Positions 47,441-59,800 of a stretch of 64,000 nucleotides of DNA are shown here, piece by piece (within the stretch, counting starts at the first letter, position 1; each line of letters opens with the position of its first letter). The translations under genes were made by a program, and so were the position numbers. The notes below the pieces were generated by a model. It worked only from the letters and a program-made list of their open reading frames with translations. It was not told where the DNA came from and did no database searches. Origin of the DNA: Tetrahymena thermophila SB210 (taxonomy: Eukaryota > Ciliophora > Oligohymenophorea > Hymenostomatida > Tetrahymenidae); the NCBI RefSeq assembly GCF_000189635.1, contig NW_002476353.1, positions 248,001 to 312,000 of the forward strand, read 5' to 3'.

Positions 47441-49604
47441 AATATTTGTTTAAGACTAAAAATAAGTTTTATTTATTTATTTTTTATATTTTTATTAAAT
47501 ATTAATAATATTTTGATACAAATCATGACAATTTTTATAATAGATGGCCATTAATTTAGAATCTAAAAAGCTGCCAGTCCACTTTTATTGATTAACATAT
47601 AAAAGGTCTTTTTAATTAGATTAATAAAATGTAGTTGTTACCAAAAGAGAATACGAATAATGACTTCAAATTTATAAAATACCTCTCTTTTATTTATTTT
47701 TATAGAGTTATAAAAATTATAAAAGAAAATGATACTATTTATTTATAAAATTTTGCTTGATATTTCTAAATAATATATTATTTAATAAACTTTCTTCATA
47801 AGTGTATTGAATAAACAATAATAAAACTTGAAAACATGTATTTTAATATAAAACTATTTTTTTTAATTGTATTTTTATGTAAATTAGATTTTTTATTGAA
47901 ATTTCATTATGAACCAATTAGTTTTGTTAACTGATTTAAATTAAAATCTAAAAAAATATGAAAAGCTATTTAAAAATCTAACAAAATATTAAAATGTATT
48001 AAAAAATGTTAGATAAGGAAAATAAATTTAAATAAACTATTTTTTTTTTAGTTTTTAGAAAATAGAGCTTAAAAAACTCATCAGAAAAATTTAATCCTAT
48101 TGTAATTAAAATATTGCATAAATAGAATTTAGAACTGGCCTCAAATTTAAATTTTATGATTAATAATAAAGAAAATTCTAATCTATGCTTATTTTTTTAA
48201 GTTTTTTCTGCCCAATTATTTACTTATTTAAAAACTTCTTTATATCTTCTAATAAAAAAGTTCATCCATAAATAAAGGAAATTTTAAATATTACAAATTT
48301 AGCATGAGTAAAAATGTTCCTAAAAATAAATTTGTTTTGTCAATAACTAGTAATAAAAAAAATAGGAACTATAATTTTGCTTAAGTCAGAGCCAGTTAAA
48401 CTAGTTTTAGGCTGAGTCATATGAAATTTAAAATTAAAATAACAGGGTCTTGAAAGAACATAAAAAAATTATCTATACTAAAATGTAAGTAATTATAAAA
48501 TTTGTAAAAAAATGAAAGCAAACCAGTAATTTACAAAAATTTCAAACAAAAAAAAAAATACTGCTTAAAAGTAATTTGATATTTAATTAATAAACTGACC
48601 TGTTTACATTTTAATTAAATATTATTATGAATAGGATCCTCTCAGTCATTAGATTTTATTATACTTATAAATAAAAATAAGAATTCATCAGTAAATATAA
48701 GAGTAATTTATAATTAAAATATGTAAATAGGATTAATATAAATTTTTGGCTTAGGTTATAAAAATTTGAAGTAAGCTATATCAATCTTGATATTATCAGA
48801 TTAAAATCCTAATTTTACTTGGATCAGTACATGAAAATTTATATTTCAAAATAAATTATTTGAGTAATTTAAACTAAACTAATAATCAATAACCTAAATA
48901 AATACTCTTAAATTTAAAAAAAAATAATAATATTGAAAATCTAAGACAGTTTAAGTTACCTTCCTTGCTTTTATAATTAACTTAAACATGAAAATTAGCT
49001 GTTTTTATTGATTTTAAATTTTAATAAATAGCTAAAAAACTAATAAGTAAAATCTATATTTATTTTAAGCTGGTTATTATTCTTTTTTTTTATTTTTTGT
49101 TTAGCAATTTATCAAGTTGATTGCTATTTATTTGTATATAAGGCACTTTAAAATAATATTATTTCTAACTCTAAACCAAAACATAATAATAAAAAATGAA
49201 AATATTATCAAAAAGAAAAAAATATTAGTATCATAATAAATAAAAAGTATAAATACTCTGACCATAAATTTTGTAATAATTATAAATCTAAAAGAACCTT
49301 ATTACATTATTTAAGTAACTAATAGAAATTTTACCTTTTTGTATCAATAATAAAAAAATCGAATTTGCAAGAGTTTCACAAAATTTTTCTAAAAATTAAT
49401 AGTAAAGTTAAAATAACAATATAATCTTTTATTAAATTCCTTCATTTATGCGTAATAAATATATATCGTTAAAATCTTTATTTATATTTAAAAATCATAA
49501 ATATTTTCTAAATAACATTTTTATTCTTTAAAATTAAAATTCTAAAATATATTGATTTCAAAAATATATTAATATATATATAATACAATATTTAAGTTTA
49601 AAAA
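47441..49604. repeat. Array spacer; contains a block shared with 52.8 kb
   Basis: About 48595-48730 resembles 52830-52955: both carry 'GTTTACATTTT', 'AAATATTR.T..GAA', 'CATTAGRTTTTAT' and 'AATTCATCAGTAAATATAA' or its close variant. This is another non-coding segment copied with the array. A conserved 'GCCAGTC' element at about 47571 lies 130 bp upstream of A1. No gene is seen. Confidence 0.45.
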
Positions 49605-50129
49605 TCATTATTTATTAATAATTTTGTTTGTCATAATATTTTATTCCATTTGCTTAGTTAAAAATGTAAAAGCTGTTTGTGACATTTTAATCAGTGAGTC
49701 TAAATTATAAAAATAATTGTAATAATTATTAAGAAGATTTCTTTTTTTAGCTATTTTAGCATATATTTTTGTGCTTGTTAAAATTTGCCTCATTTCTTCA
49801 TTACTAACTTTTTTTACCATTTTTTATATTAATTTGTCAATTTATTTGAATTCTTCTTTGTATTATTAAAGTGTATTGATAGTGCAAGAAAAAATGTATT
49901 ATTTTATTGAAGATTTGCATCCTTAAATTAGGCCTAATAAAAGAAAGATATCTTCTTGAATCTAGCAATACTTTATCTTTACAACATTCTATCTAATACA
50001 ACTATACAGAGTTTATCTCAAATCAAGTAATTTATTTGTATGAATTTCTAAGATCTAACTTATTTCAGAACAGGTATCTTGAAAATCTTTTTTATCACTC
50101 TTCTTTAGAGAATAATCTTTATTTATCAT
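49605..50129 (-). CDS. Array gene B2: 174-residue member of the same family
   Basis: Intronless, ATG 50129-50127 to TGA 49605-49607 (175 codons). It is closest to B1: TCSEISQILEIHTNKLLDLR, QTLYSCIRQNVVKIKYCQIQ, EDIFLLLGLIQGCKSSIKQY, IFSCTINTLQQYKEEFKQID. The later part has drifted: the A-type MRKFSTNMKMY is MRQILTSTKIY here, and DDLDSPVKIK is YNLDSLIKMSQ. The C-terminus keeps an AFTF, then a B-type tail LTKQMEQNIMTNKIINKQ. The shared tail 'IINK' with B1 supports a common B ancestor. It looks intact. Function unknown. Confidence 0.7.
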
Positions 50130-51564
50130 TTTTTATTTTTATTAATTTAGGTTATTTATTGATATTTTATTTGATTTTAAATTATTGACATATTTAGTTT
50201 AAATTTATTCCAACTTTTATAGCAAATGATAATCAAACAAGCATAAAATACCTAAGTAAATAATCACTTTAAAATTCAGTCAGCTATCGAATATTAATTA
50301 TTTAAAATATGTATTAATCGGATTTTAAATTTAATTATTTAAAAATGATTAATTATTCACCAATAAATAATAGATAAACTCTTGAAAGATGGTTACCGCT
50401 TTACAAAGCGATAAACAATCATTTTTATTTACAATATATTTATTTTAATTCAATTTAGTTAATAATTAATTTAAAAAAATTTATTTTTTAATATTTTAAG
50501 AAAATCAATAAATAAATAATCTTTTTTATATTTTTTAAAGCAGTAATAGGGATGCATAATACTTTGAAAATTCAAATTTCACTCAGCTTAGAATTAAGTA
50601 TTGATTACAGTATAATTTTCTGAGTTGATAAAACCTAATTTTATTAACCTAATATCAAGCTTATTTTTGTTAATTTACTTATCCAAAATTTAATATAAAT
50701 TATAATTAATTTATATTCAATAACCTTTCTGATATGATTCGGCTGAATTTAGTTTAGAAAGAGTTAATTAATTTAGTAATTAATAAACAGAAAGAACAAA
50801 AAATGTGATTTTTGTTATTTAATTTAGTCAATATAATAAAAAATATTACAAAAAGATTTTTGCCACACACAAAAAAAGATAGCTTTTACACTCTAATGAG
50901 AAAGAAATGAAATTAGGGTTATACAAAATAAATTAATAAAATATAAAATTCTAAAAAATTTTGATAAATAATTTCATTTGCACTAAATTCTCTCACACAT
51001 AAAATTAAAGAATTAATAAAAATTATAAATTTATTAAATAAATAAAGTAGTAAATTGTTAATAGCTGGAAAAAAAAGAACTTAATACATAAATTATGTTA
51101 GTTTTGTATCACATAATAATTATTTTAAAGCTTAATGACATATGAAATAATTTTAATCAGTATTTACTTTTAATTTTTGAAGTGCAGATATCAAAACGTT
51201 TTAAATAAATTTTTAAAAAGCATTAAAAAATGTAGTAAGTAAAAACCAGAAGATTAATTTATTTAATAAGAATAATAAAAATCGAAAGAAAGATTACTTA
51301 CTTTCTTTAGAATAACAATTAAAAAGCTTACAAATTAATAGTTAAATAAAACTCTGTAAAGCATATTTGATTTATAGCATACATTTTAAATGATAAATTT
51401 GCAAATAAAATATAAAGGATAAGATTTACAAAGTATTTATTATTCATTTATCATTTATTTTATGTTAGTTAGATTTTAATGAATAAAATTTAATATTTAA
51501 ATTTCAAAATAATTTTAGGTTATTTTGTTGGCTTTAAACTTTAGTTAATAATTTATTATTTGTT
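50130..51564. repeat. Array spacer with flanks shared between paralogues
   Basis: Left part matches the region upstream of B1; right end matches the region downstream of A1 (see the 45021-46969 entry). The rest is plain AT-rich DNA without a gene. Confidence 0.45.
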
Positions 51565-52035
51565 TCAAAAGGTAAAAATTTCTTGTTTAACTTTAACAGG
51601 AGAATCCAAATCATCTAAAGAATTATAAAATTTATTTAAAATATCTCTCTTATAGATAACATTTTCATACATTTTCATGTTGGTTGAAAATTTTCTCATT
51701 TGATTTGTAGTCATTTTTTTTAAATTATTTTAAATAACATCATCAATATAATTGAAGTCTTCTTTGTATTTCTTTAAGCAGTCAATGGTACAGGAAAAAA
51801 TGTATCTTTTTTTAGGACATTTAATTATTTAAATTAGGCCATTTAATAGAGCTATATCATCTTGAAGTTAAGAGTCTTCGAGCTTTTTAGATTTTTATTT
51901 TATACAACCATACAGAGTCTCTCTCAAATCATCTAATTTTTAAGTGTGTATTATCAAAATTTGATTCATTTCAGAACAACAGTATTTGAATTACTCCTTA
52001 TCATTCTTTTTTACAAAATTGAATATGTTAATCAT
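51565..52035 (-). CDS. Array gene A2: 156-residue member of the same family
   Basis: Intronless, ATG 52035-52033 to TGA 51565-51567, again 157 codons. Motifs: MINIFNFVKKNDKEQFKYCC, SEMNQILIIHTQKLDDLRET, LYGCIKQKSKKLEDSQLQDD, IFSCTIDCLKKYKEDFNYID, DVIQNNLKKMTTNQMRKFST, NMKMYENVIYKRDILNKFYN, SLDDLDSPVKVKQEIFTF. It is clearly subtype A, equidistant by eye from A1 and A3. Equal length in all three A genes, with only substitutions and no indels, suggests purifying selection. No domain recognised. Confidence 0.75.
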
Positions 52036-52078
52036 TTTAATTTTTACTATTATAAATTTAAATTATTTATTTAATTAT

Positions 52079-52456
52079 TTTAATTAATTCTAATTTTTTT
52101 GTATTAAAGTATTATAAATAATATTATTTAAAAAACTACCCAGCCAAATAATATTTCTTCATAAATAAAAACAATTTTTAATCAGATTTTAAAAATTTAA
52201 TTCTTACCAAAAAACTAAATGAGTAACTATTATTTGGAAAAGTAGAGAGTGGTTTAATAAGATTTATTTTAATTAATTCCAATTTTTTTGTATTAAAGTA
52301 TTATAAATAATATTATTTAAAAAACTGCCCAGCCAAATAATATTTCTTCATAAATAAAAACAATTTTTAATCAGATTTTAAAAATTTAATTCTTACCAAA
52401 AAACTAAATGAGTAACTATTATTTGGAAGAATAGAGAGCGGTTTAATACGATTTAG
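52079..52456. repeat. Near-identical 189-bp tandem duplication
   Basis: Two copies in direct contact (about 52079-52267 and 52268-52456) are almost identical; 'GTATTAAAGTATTATAAATA' starts at 52101 and again at 52290. They differ at only a few bases, such as ACTACCC/ACTGCCC and GAGAGTGG/GAGAGCGG. Copy 1 ends about 45 bp upstream of the A2 start and includes its 'CCCAGCC' element, so the putative promoter has been doubled. This is the youngest duplication in the window. Confidence 0.8.
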
Positions 52457-53335
52457 AAAAAAAGAAATGGAATTACTTTTCTTTTATGAGTAAAAGTAAA
52501 AAAAGTTTTGTTTAGAATGAATTAAATGGTCAGTGATGGTGTAAAATCAAAAATAAATTAAAAAAGAATGTATCTAATTTAAGAAATTAGATTTTATGTT
52601 AGTCTTAGCAAATAAAAAATAGCTGACTCATCAGAAAATGAAAAGAATTTAATAAATCAAGTGATTTATAAGGATAATAACATTAGCAGCAAAAAATAAT
52701 CGAGAATTTTCTTGTCAATATGAAAAGTATTAAAAATTATTTACAAAGAAGCGGACAAAAAACTAATAGTTAATATGAATTCTTATAAAAAAAACACTGC
52801 ATCAAATTTATTTTAATTAAATTTAATTGATAAGTTTACATTTTTACTAAATATTGGTTTGAACAAATCATTTTATTCATTAGGTTTTATCAAATTTATA
52901 ACTAAAAATCAGAATACATCAATAAATATAAATGTAAATTAATAATAGTAACTATAAGAGGGATACATCTTAATTATTTAATTAGTATTATATTAATTTT
53001 AAGTAAATAATTCCAGTCTCTTTTTAATAAAATAAGAAAATATATTCATTTCGTTGATCAAAATTGCAAAATCTTTACTTAAATTATTTTTTTACTCAAA
53101 GGCATAATATGTTTAAACATCTAATCTCTATCAAAAATATTAAACATAATTGAAGAATAAAATTAAAATTAGTTTTATTAGTGGCTTTGAAATAAGAATA
53201 CTCACTTTTTATTATTCATAGATAGAAATGTATAATAAAATAAATGATTATTTTTATATTATCTTATTAAGCTGGTTCGTTTTAGCAAGTTTTTTCTTTC
53301 AAAATATAGCGAACTGATTAATTTTTATTTAAAAA

Positions 53336-54974
53336 TCGAATCAAAAGAATTTTCTTGATAAAGATCCATTTGAATATGACATTTAAAAATAGTTGAAATT
53401 AAAAGATGAAGGTAAAAAATATATATATAGAATCGAAGAATATTCTTAGTTTAAATTCTGTTAGATAATATAATAAGTAAGGATAATGTATATAAATAAA
53501 ATAATTCACTTACTAAGTATCTCAAAACTCTTTTGGTAACTAAAACTAGAATAAAAGAAAAAAATTCTGATTTTAAATTTAAATCAAGAAAAAAAAAACC
53601 AATAAAATTATGTGAATTCATAAGTATGAGAAAGCCTATAATTGAATAGCTTTATAGAGTTTAAATAAAAAATTTTTTGAATAATAATTTCCTATTTAGC
53701 TAAATTGTAGTTATTATAATGTGTGTAGTCATTTAGAAAATACCTTGTAAAACTTAATAAATAAATTTATTTCTAAGAATAGATAGAATAAACAAAATTA
53801 TGTATAAGTTTTCAAAAAAAAGAATGTTAATGAATTCTTCTTTTAATTATTATAAATCAAAATACTTAAAAAAAGGATTGTTTACCATAAAAATAAAATA
53901 GATTTTATAAAATGAAAAGGAAAACTAACAGAAAATGTTTAGGATTCAATTGAAAGAGAATTCATTTAAACAAATTTAAAGGCAAATAATTATTAGCTAA
54001 TGAAATAAGTAAATAAAAATTTTCCTATTTTGAATACATTAAAAGAAAAAATTCATGCAGCAATAATCTGGTAAATCAATCATTATAATTTTAAACAGCT
54101 ATAATTTAAAAACCAGCCTCATCTTAATTGAAGTAATAATTAAGGCAATTAATTCCTACTATAAAGCTTTTAAATTTTTAATTAATTACAATCAAGATAA
54201 ACTTAAAATGTAAGTTATATTTAATTCATATTTTTCGTATATTGAGTGAATATTAATGGCTCATGTATTTTGAAAAAAGCATGATTTAATTATGAAATAA
54301 ATAATAAAGAATCTTATTTTTCTTAATAGAATTTGTTAATAAAATTAAATACCTTAATATGGGTGATGTTTTGTTCTAATTAAATAGAAATTTATATTAT
54401 AAATATTATTTAATAGTTAATTACTAGGATAGTTATAATCTAAATTTAAAGAGAACTTTATAATGAAATAGGTCTAAATGTTAATCAAATCAATAAATAA
54501 TTTATTTAATTCATTTAGTCATTTTTTAGTGATGGAAAAGAGAAAATCAAATGTGAATATTCTTAATCAGTGTCTTTGTTTGTTTAAAAGCCTATAAAAT
54601 TTGTTGATTAGCACCGCTAAGGTCTTTTAGAGTTTTTCGAGGTGGATTAGGTGAGAATTAATGAGGATTTAAGGTATCTAACTTATATTAAAAAAGAAAA
54701 ATTTTTATATAAAACCAAAGTTTATGAAGATAAACATACTTAGATAGATGAAGTAAAATACATTTAAGTAATGCTAGTGAGATAAATAAATTTTATGATC
54801 TTCAATCGTTTGATCAATTTTAAAAAAATAAAATAGATAATCTAATAATTTCTAAATAAATACCCATAGCGCAAAGAATATAATTAATATTGTTAAATAA
54901 ACTATTTGGAAAATGTTAAAATAAATATTATTGATTATATTTTAAGTTATTTAATTTTTAAAAATGTAAGATGA
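53336..54974 (+). other. Coding-like stretch of unclear status (unresolved spliced gene or relic)
   Basis: Several plus-strand segments have gene-like composition: 53336-53476 (NFLDKDPFEYDIQKQLKLKD, YIYRIEEYSQFKFCQ), about 53520-53998 (SRKKKPIKLCEFISMRKPII, KMFRIQLKENSFKQIQRQ), about 54050-54207 (SIIIILNSYNLKTSLILIEV), 54332-54460 and 54531-54974 (DGKEKIKCEYSQSVSLFVQK, INEDLRYLTYIKKEKFLYKT) ending at TGA 54972-54974. Splice-like GTA...AG pairs separate some of them, but I could not join all segments in phase. It could be a real multi-exon gene, two genes, or a decayed one. It lies inside the paralogue array on the opposite strand and shows no similarity to the array family. No domain is recognised. 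Confidence 0.4.
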
Positions 54975-55187
54975 GTAAATTTACAAAGAAAACATAAATA
55001 TTAAATTGATTAAAATACATTTTTAATTATAATTTTTTGTATTTGTTAATTGGTTAATTTTGATAATTTGTTATTAGTATGAAGTAAATTATTTTTAGTT
55101 TGATTAATTGAAAATATTGTTTGAGAAATGTTTGCCAGCAATTAATAAATTATTAGCAAACAAAAAGTAAGTTAAAATTTGTCTAGT

Positions 55188-55658
55188 TCAGAATGTAAAA
55201 ACTTCAGCTTTTATTTTAACAGGAGAATCTAAATCATCAAAAGAATTATAAAAATTGTATAACATATTCCTCTTATTTATGACGTTATCATACATTTTCA
55301 TGTTTGTTGAAAAAGATCTCATTTATGTAGTACTCATTTTTCTTAAGTTTGTTTAAATGACTTTATCAATTTTATTGAATTCTTATTTGTATTGTTCAAA
55401 AGTGCAGATCGTACAAAGGAAAACACTTTTTTTATGAGAGGATTTACATACTTTAATAAGGTCTTCTAAAAGTAAGATATCCTCTTCAAGTTAACTGTCT
55501 TCCAATTTTTTACATTATTACTTAATACAGTTGTATAAAGTTTCTCTCAGCTCAACTAATTTACTAGTATGGCTTTCCAAGATGACACTTACTTCAGAGC
55601 AGCATTTTTTAAAGGTTTCTTTATCGTTTCTTTGGACAAAATCATATATGTTTATCAT
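55188..55658 (-). CDS. Array gene A3: 156-residue member of the same family
   Basis: Intronless, ATG 55658-55656 to TGA 55188-55190 (157 codons). Motifs: MINIYDFVQRNDKETFKKCC, SEVSVILESHTSKLVELRET, LYNCIKQQCKKLEDSQLEED, ILLLEDLIKVCKSSHKKS, VFLCTICTFEQYKQEFNKID, MRSFSTNMKMYDNVINKRNM, LYNFYNSFDDLDSPVKIKAE, ending VFTF. It is the outermost (rightmost) copy. An 'ACCAGTC' element lies about 135 bp upstream (55793), comparable with those before A1 and A2. Intact; function unknown. Confidence 0.75.
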
Positions 55659-56885
55659 TTTATTTGTTTTTGATTATTAATTTAGATTTTTATATTTTTT
55701 GTTTTGTTTTTAATGTTAATCCTTTTTTATTTTATTTTAATTTGATTTTGTTTTTATAACAAATCATCATAAATTAAAAAAATCAAAATAACAACCAGTC
55801 AACCATCATAATCTTTTCTTTAAACCAGCTTAAACTAGAATTATAAAAAAACTCTTAAATATTCGAAGGAATAATAATTACAGTATTACAGGTAAACAAA
55901 GCTGGTAAAATAAATTAATTAATTTGTAAATTTATTTATGTGTTTTTCATTTACAGTCAACTTTGTAAAAAAAATGATTAATAGAGTATATTTATTGATC
56001 AGATAACGTAAATGCTAAAATAAGCTAGGCAAACACACAATAAAGTATTTTAATCAGAAGTATGAAAATCTTAAACTTAGTATTTTAATAAAAAACTATT
56101 AATCTGAGTCGTATTTTTAAGTGATTATTACATGTTTCTATAAGCTTCTTTCAACACAAAATTAATAAATGGGTGAATAATTTTTAATAGGTTAATTTAG
56201 TTAAGGTGAATATTCAATCAGAAAAATCTTTACATGTATCATCAATCAAGTTATATTTCAAGAAAAAATGCAAAATAAATATAGAAAATTTTCAAAAAAG
56301 CTTTATCCTGAAAAATAAATACATAAATATATATATTTTTTATTTTGAACCATGAAAGCCCATCATACATACATAAACCATAAAATTTCTAAATATATGA
56401 GTTTCAATATTATTTCTTTCAGAGCCTTTCAAGGACATTTTTTAAATTTATGAGAGAGATCTCACAAAGAAATTTAAAATGAATACATTTTTTAAAATAA
56501 AATCTGTTTCAAATCAATTAATTTTTTTTTAGGCAAAATAATTTTAAAAATTCTGTGAACTGCCAATTCAATACTAGTATGATTACTTATAATTTATATT
56601 TGTTAAAAAAATTAATTATTATTATGTAATTTGTTTATTTATTTTATTTTATTGGTGTGATTGATACTTATTGACAAATTAAAAATGATTTACAATTAAT
56701 TTTAGTGAAATAATTTTTATTAAATATAAAATAAATTATCTAAATTGATAAGGAGTAGCTATTCTTTATAAACAATATGTATATGTGAGAGATTATTTAA
56801 CTTATGCTAAATTCTTTCTTTTAAGTTTTATGTTAATCAAAAACTTATTAATAATTGTGACTGAAAAAACTTCTTCATAAATTAT
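55659..56885. other. Divergent spacer, no gene seen
   Basis: AT-rich DNA between the start of A3 (minus) and the start of the cyclic-nucleotide-binding gene (plus). Both promoters should be here. No repeat or RNA gene stands out. Confidence 0.5.
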
Positions 56886-59800
56886 ATGAAAAAAAACTCA
56901 TTTAAATCTAAAAATGAAACGAGGGATGTTGAAAATGTATTATTGAATAAGCACACGGAAAAAAACTAAGTAAGTTTTTCATATTAATTTCCTCATTGTT
57001 AACCAAACAGTAAATATTTACATCCTTTTTTGATAGGATTATATTATTAGATTAAAATAAGAACATGCTTAAATGGAGGGAAAAGATTAAAATGAAAAAA
57101 AGATAAGCACCAATTTAATTTATTGGCTTTAAAATAATTTTAAAGAGCTTAAAAATATTTCAGAAACTAAAATTTAAGAAATTTTAAGCAGTTCTCAAAT
57201 AATTAGTTTCAATAAAGGCTAGAAAATAGTGAAAATTGGGGACAAAGCTGAATACTTCTACTTAATTATTTCTGGATATTGCTCTGTTTTCATCAGCATA
57301 CCAAATTAAATTTCCTCCAAAGGATACCTACACTTAACTGAGGTTAAAAAGTTAGAGCCTATGCAAACATTTGGTGAATTAGGATTAATTCATCCAAATG
57401 GTTTGAGATCTTCTGAAATAGAATCAAAAACAGACTGTATATTAATTTAAGTACCAAGAGAAATTTATAACAAGAATTTAAGTAAGACTTTTGTTAGGGC
57501 AAATTTTGTTTTTTATTATTGCTTAATTATTAATCAATTATGTCAAGAATAAATATAAATAATACAAATTATGAATTGTTATTTATTCATTTCTAATAAA
57601 AATTAATTCTAGAGAATGTTGTCATGAATGAATTAAACACGCTGTGGGGGCTTATTAGATAAGTTTCTTATTTAAATCATTGGAATGAAAGAGATATTGC
57701 AAATCTTATTTACAAATTACCTTCTAAATAATACTGTCTAAATCAATCAGTATACTCATAGGGAGAGTCTCCTGAATCAGGAATATTTTTTATATTAAAG
57801 GGGGAATTTGAAGTAAGAAATTGTTTATTTGATTCAGCTTCTTAATAAAATTAACTTCTTTTGCTTAGATTAGAAAATAAATAGAAGTTGATGTCTCCAT
57901 CGAATAGCAAGAATTAAAAAGAAGTGAACTTGTTAATGTAAAGTTAGAAACGTCAACTCAGAAAAAACAAATACATGTCTAAGTACAAAAATATTTCTAA
58001 TTAAAAACTGCCTCATTCTTTAAAATAATATTTCCAATAACTGAATTTTGTTCTGCAACTGAAAATATCATCAAATTTCATACCTTATGTTGTATATACT
58101 CAAGCTAGTTTTAGCTAAATTTGTTTAATTATTTTTTAAGATCTTTAATTAGTTATTTTATTTATAATTTTTATAGATAGCCGTCCTTTCAGCTGGTTGT
58201 AGTTTTGGTGAAGAGGAAGTAGTTCTTAATAAAAAAAGAGAAAGTAATATAATTTGCATATCTGAAGGGGCATTAGTGTACTAAACAACGAAAAATGAAT
58301 TTGAAAAAAAATTTCTTTGGAACTAAAAAACAAAAGAAAGCCTAAACATTCTAATTAGCTAGAGATAGCTATGGGCTCATCAAAAACTGAAGGAATTCAA
58401 AAAAACCAAAGAGATATCTAAGGAAATCTTTAACAAAAAAAATTTGTCTAAAATTTTCTCTCCAAATTCAAAGTATGAATAGTCTGCCAATACGAGGGAG
58501 TATGAACCAACTTAAGATAAAAGCAATAAAAATTTTGAAAATACTTCATTAGAGTAAGCTAATTTTATTCTTAATAAATATCTTAAAAATAGTTAAAATA
58601 TTGTAATAGGTTTTAACAAAGGACCAACTCAAAATCTGAATATATCAGTGCAACCAAAAGTGTTAACTCTAATGAATAGACATCAAGAAGATAAAGTAGC
58701 TAAATAACTGGCTAAGATACAATGAGTTTGAAGTAATCTATGACAATCGATATCTTGAAAGATTAAAACAAACTAATTGGGTTTGAATCCCAAGATGAAG
58801 ATGTTCATTTTAATTTGAACACTTTCAGAAATGTATAAACCATTAAGAGAGAGTATTCATTTAGTGATTAAATGGCTAGTTTGATTGCAGAAAATCAATA
58901 AAAATCATAGAAATTTGGTGCTATAAATAAGGAGCACCTCTAAAAATACTGCTAACAAACAGCTTCTTAATTATCCAATTATTCTTCTAAAAAATTTTAG
59001 AATATACCTTAGCTGCCTGAAACCTATTAATAAAATCAAGGTAATTCAATAATTATTCATTCATTATTTTTTTATTCAACATCTCTTTTACACTTTAACT
59101 TCCAGCTAGCTACTCTAAAAAAATTATTTGTAAAACGAACTTATTTTTGCTAACAATACAATAAGAAAGTAAGCAAGGAACCCAAAAAGCTAGCTATTTT
59201 CTAATAGTTGTTTTTTCTAATTAATAAATTGAAAGATGATTAATTTTTAACTAGCCGATTTCGTATAAATAACTGTTTTCTTTTTCAACATCTATTTAAA
59301 CATGGTGGATAATCATATTAAATTTATATAAAAAAGGTGAGAATATATAAACATATATTGATAGGATAAAAAAATCTTGCTACGTAAAATCAGTGAGAGA
59401 AGAAAAAAAATTAGTTAATCAACAAGAAATCAAAAAGGAAATTAAAGAATTAACTTCGTAACTGCTTGAAAGCTTTCCAAATAACAAAGAAACCAAAAAA
59501 TGTTAAAATTTTGTTGACTTCAATTTCATTAGAACCTAATACAAAAATAAAAAAATTGAAGAAAAATAGATACAGCAACCTAAAATTAATACAGAAGTCA
59601 AAGAAAAACAAGAGTAGTCACCAATAATTTAAAAGAAGCTAAGCACTTAATACTCACCTTCCCAGCCTAAATTTCATGAATAATAAATTTTATTCTTTTA
59701 GAATGATTAGTCAGCCAAAAATCTTGAAAATAAAATTACTTTTGAAGAAATAACAGATCAGAAAAATTAATCTACACAATAAAAATATTTAATTAAAAGC

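Noticed and set aside
47351-47554. Plus-strand ORF of 67 aa
   Set aside because: Antisense of the start of array gene A1 and its leader.
58764-58784. tRNA B-box-like string GGGTTTGAATCCC
   Set aside because: No matching A box or cloverleaf around it, and it lies in a coding exon of the cyclic-nucleotide-binding gene.
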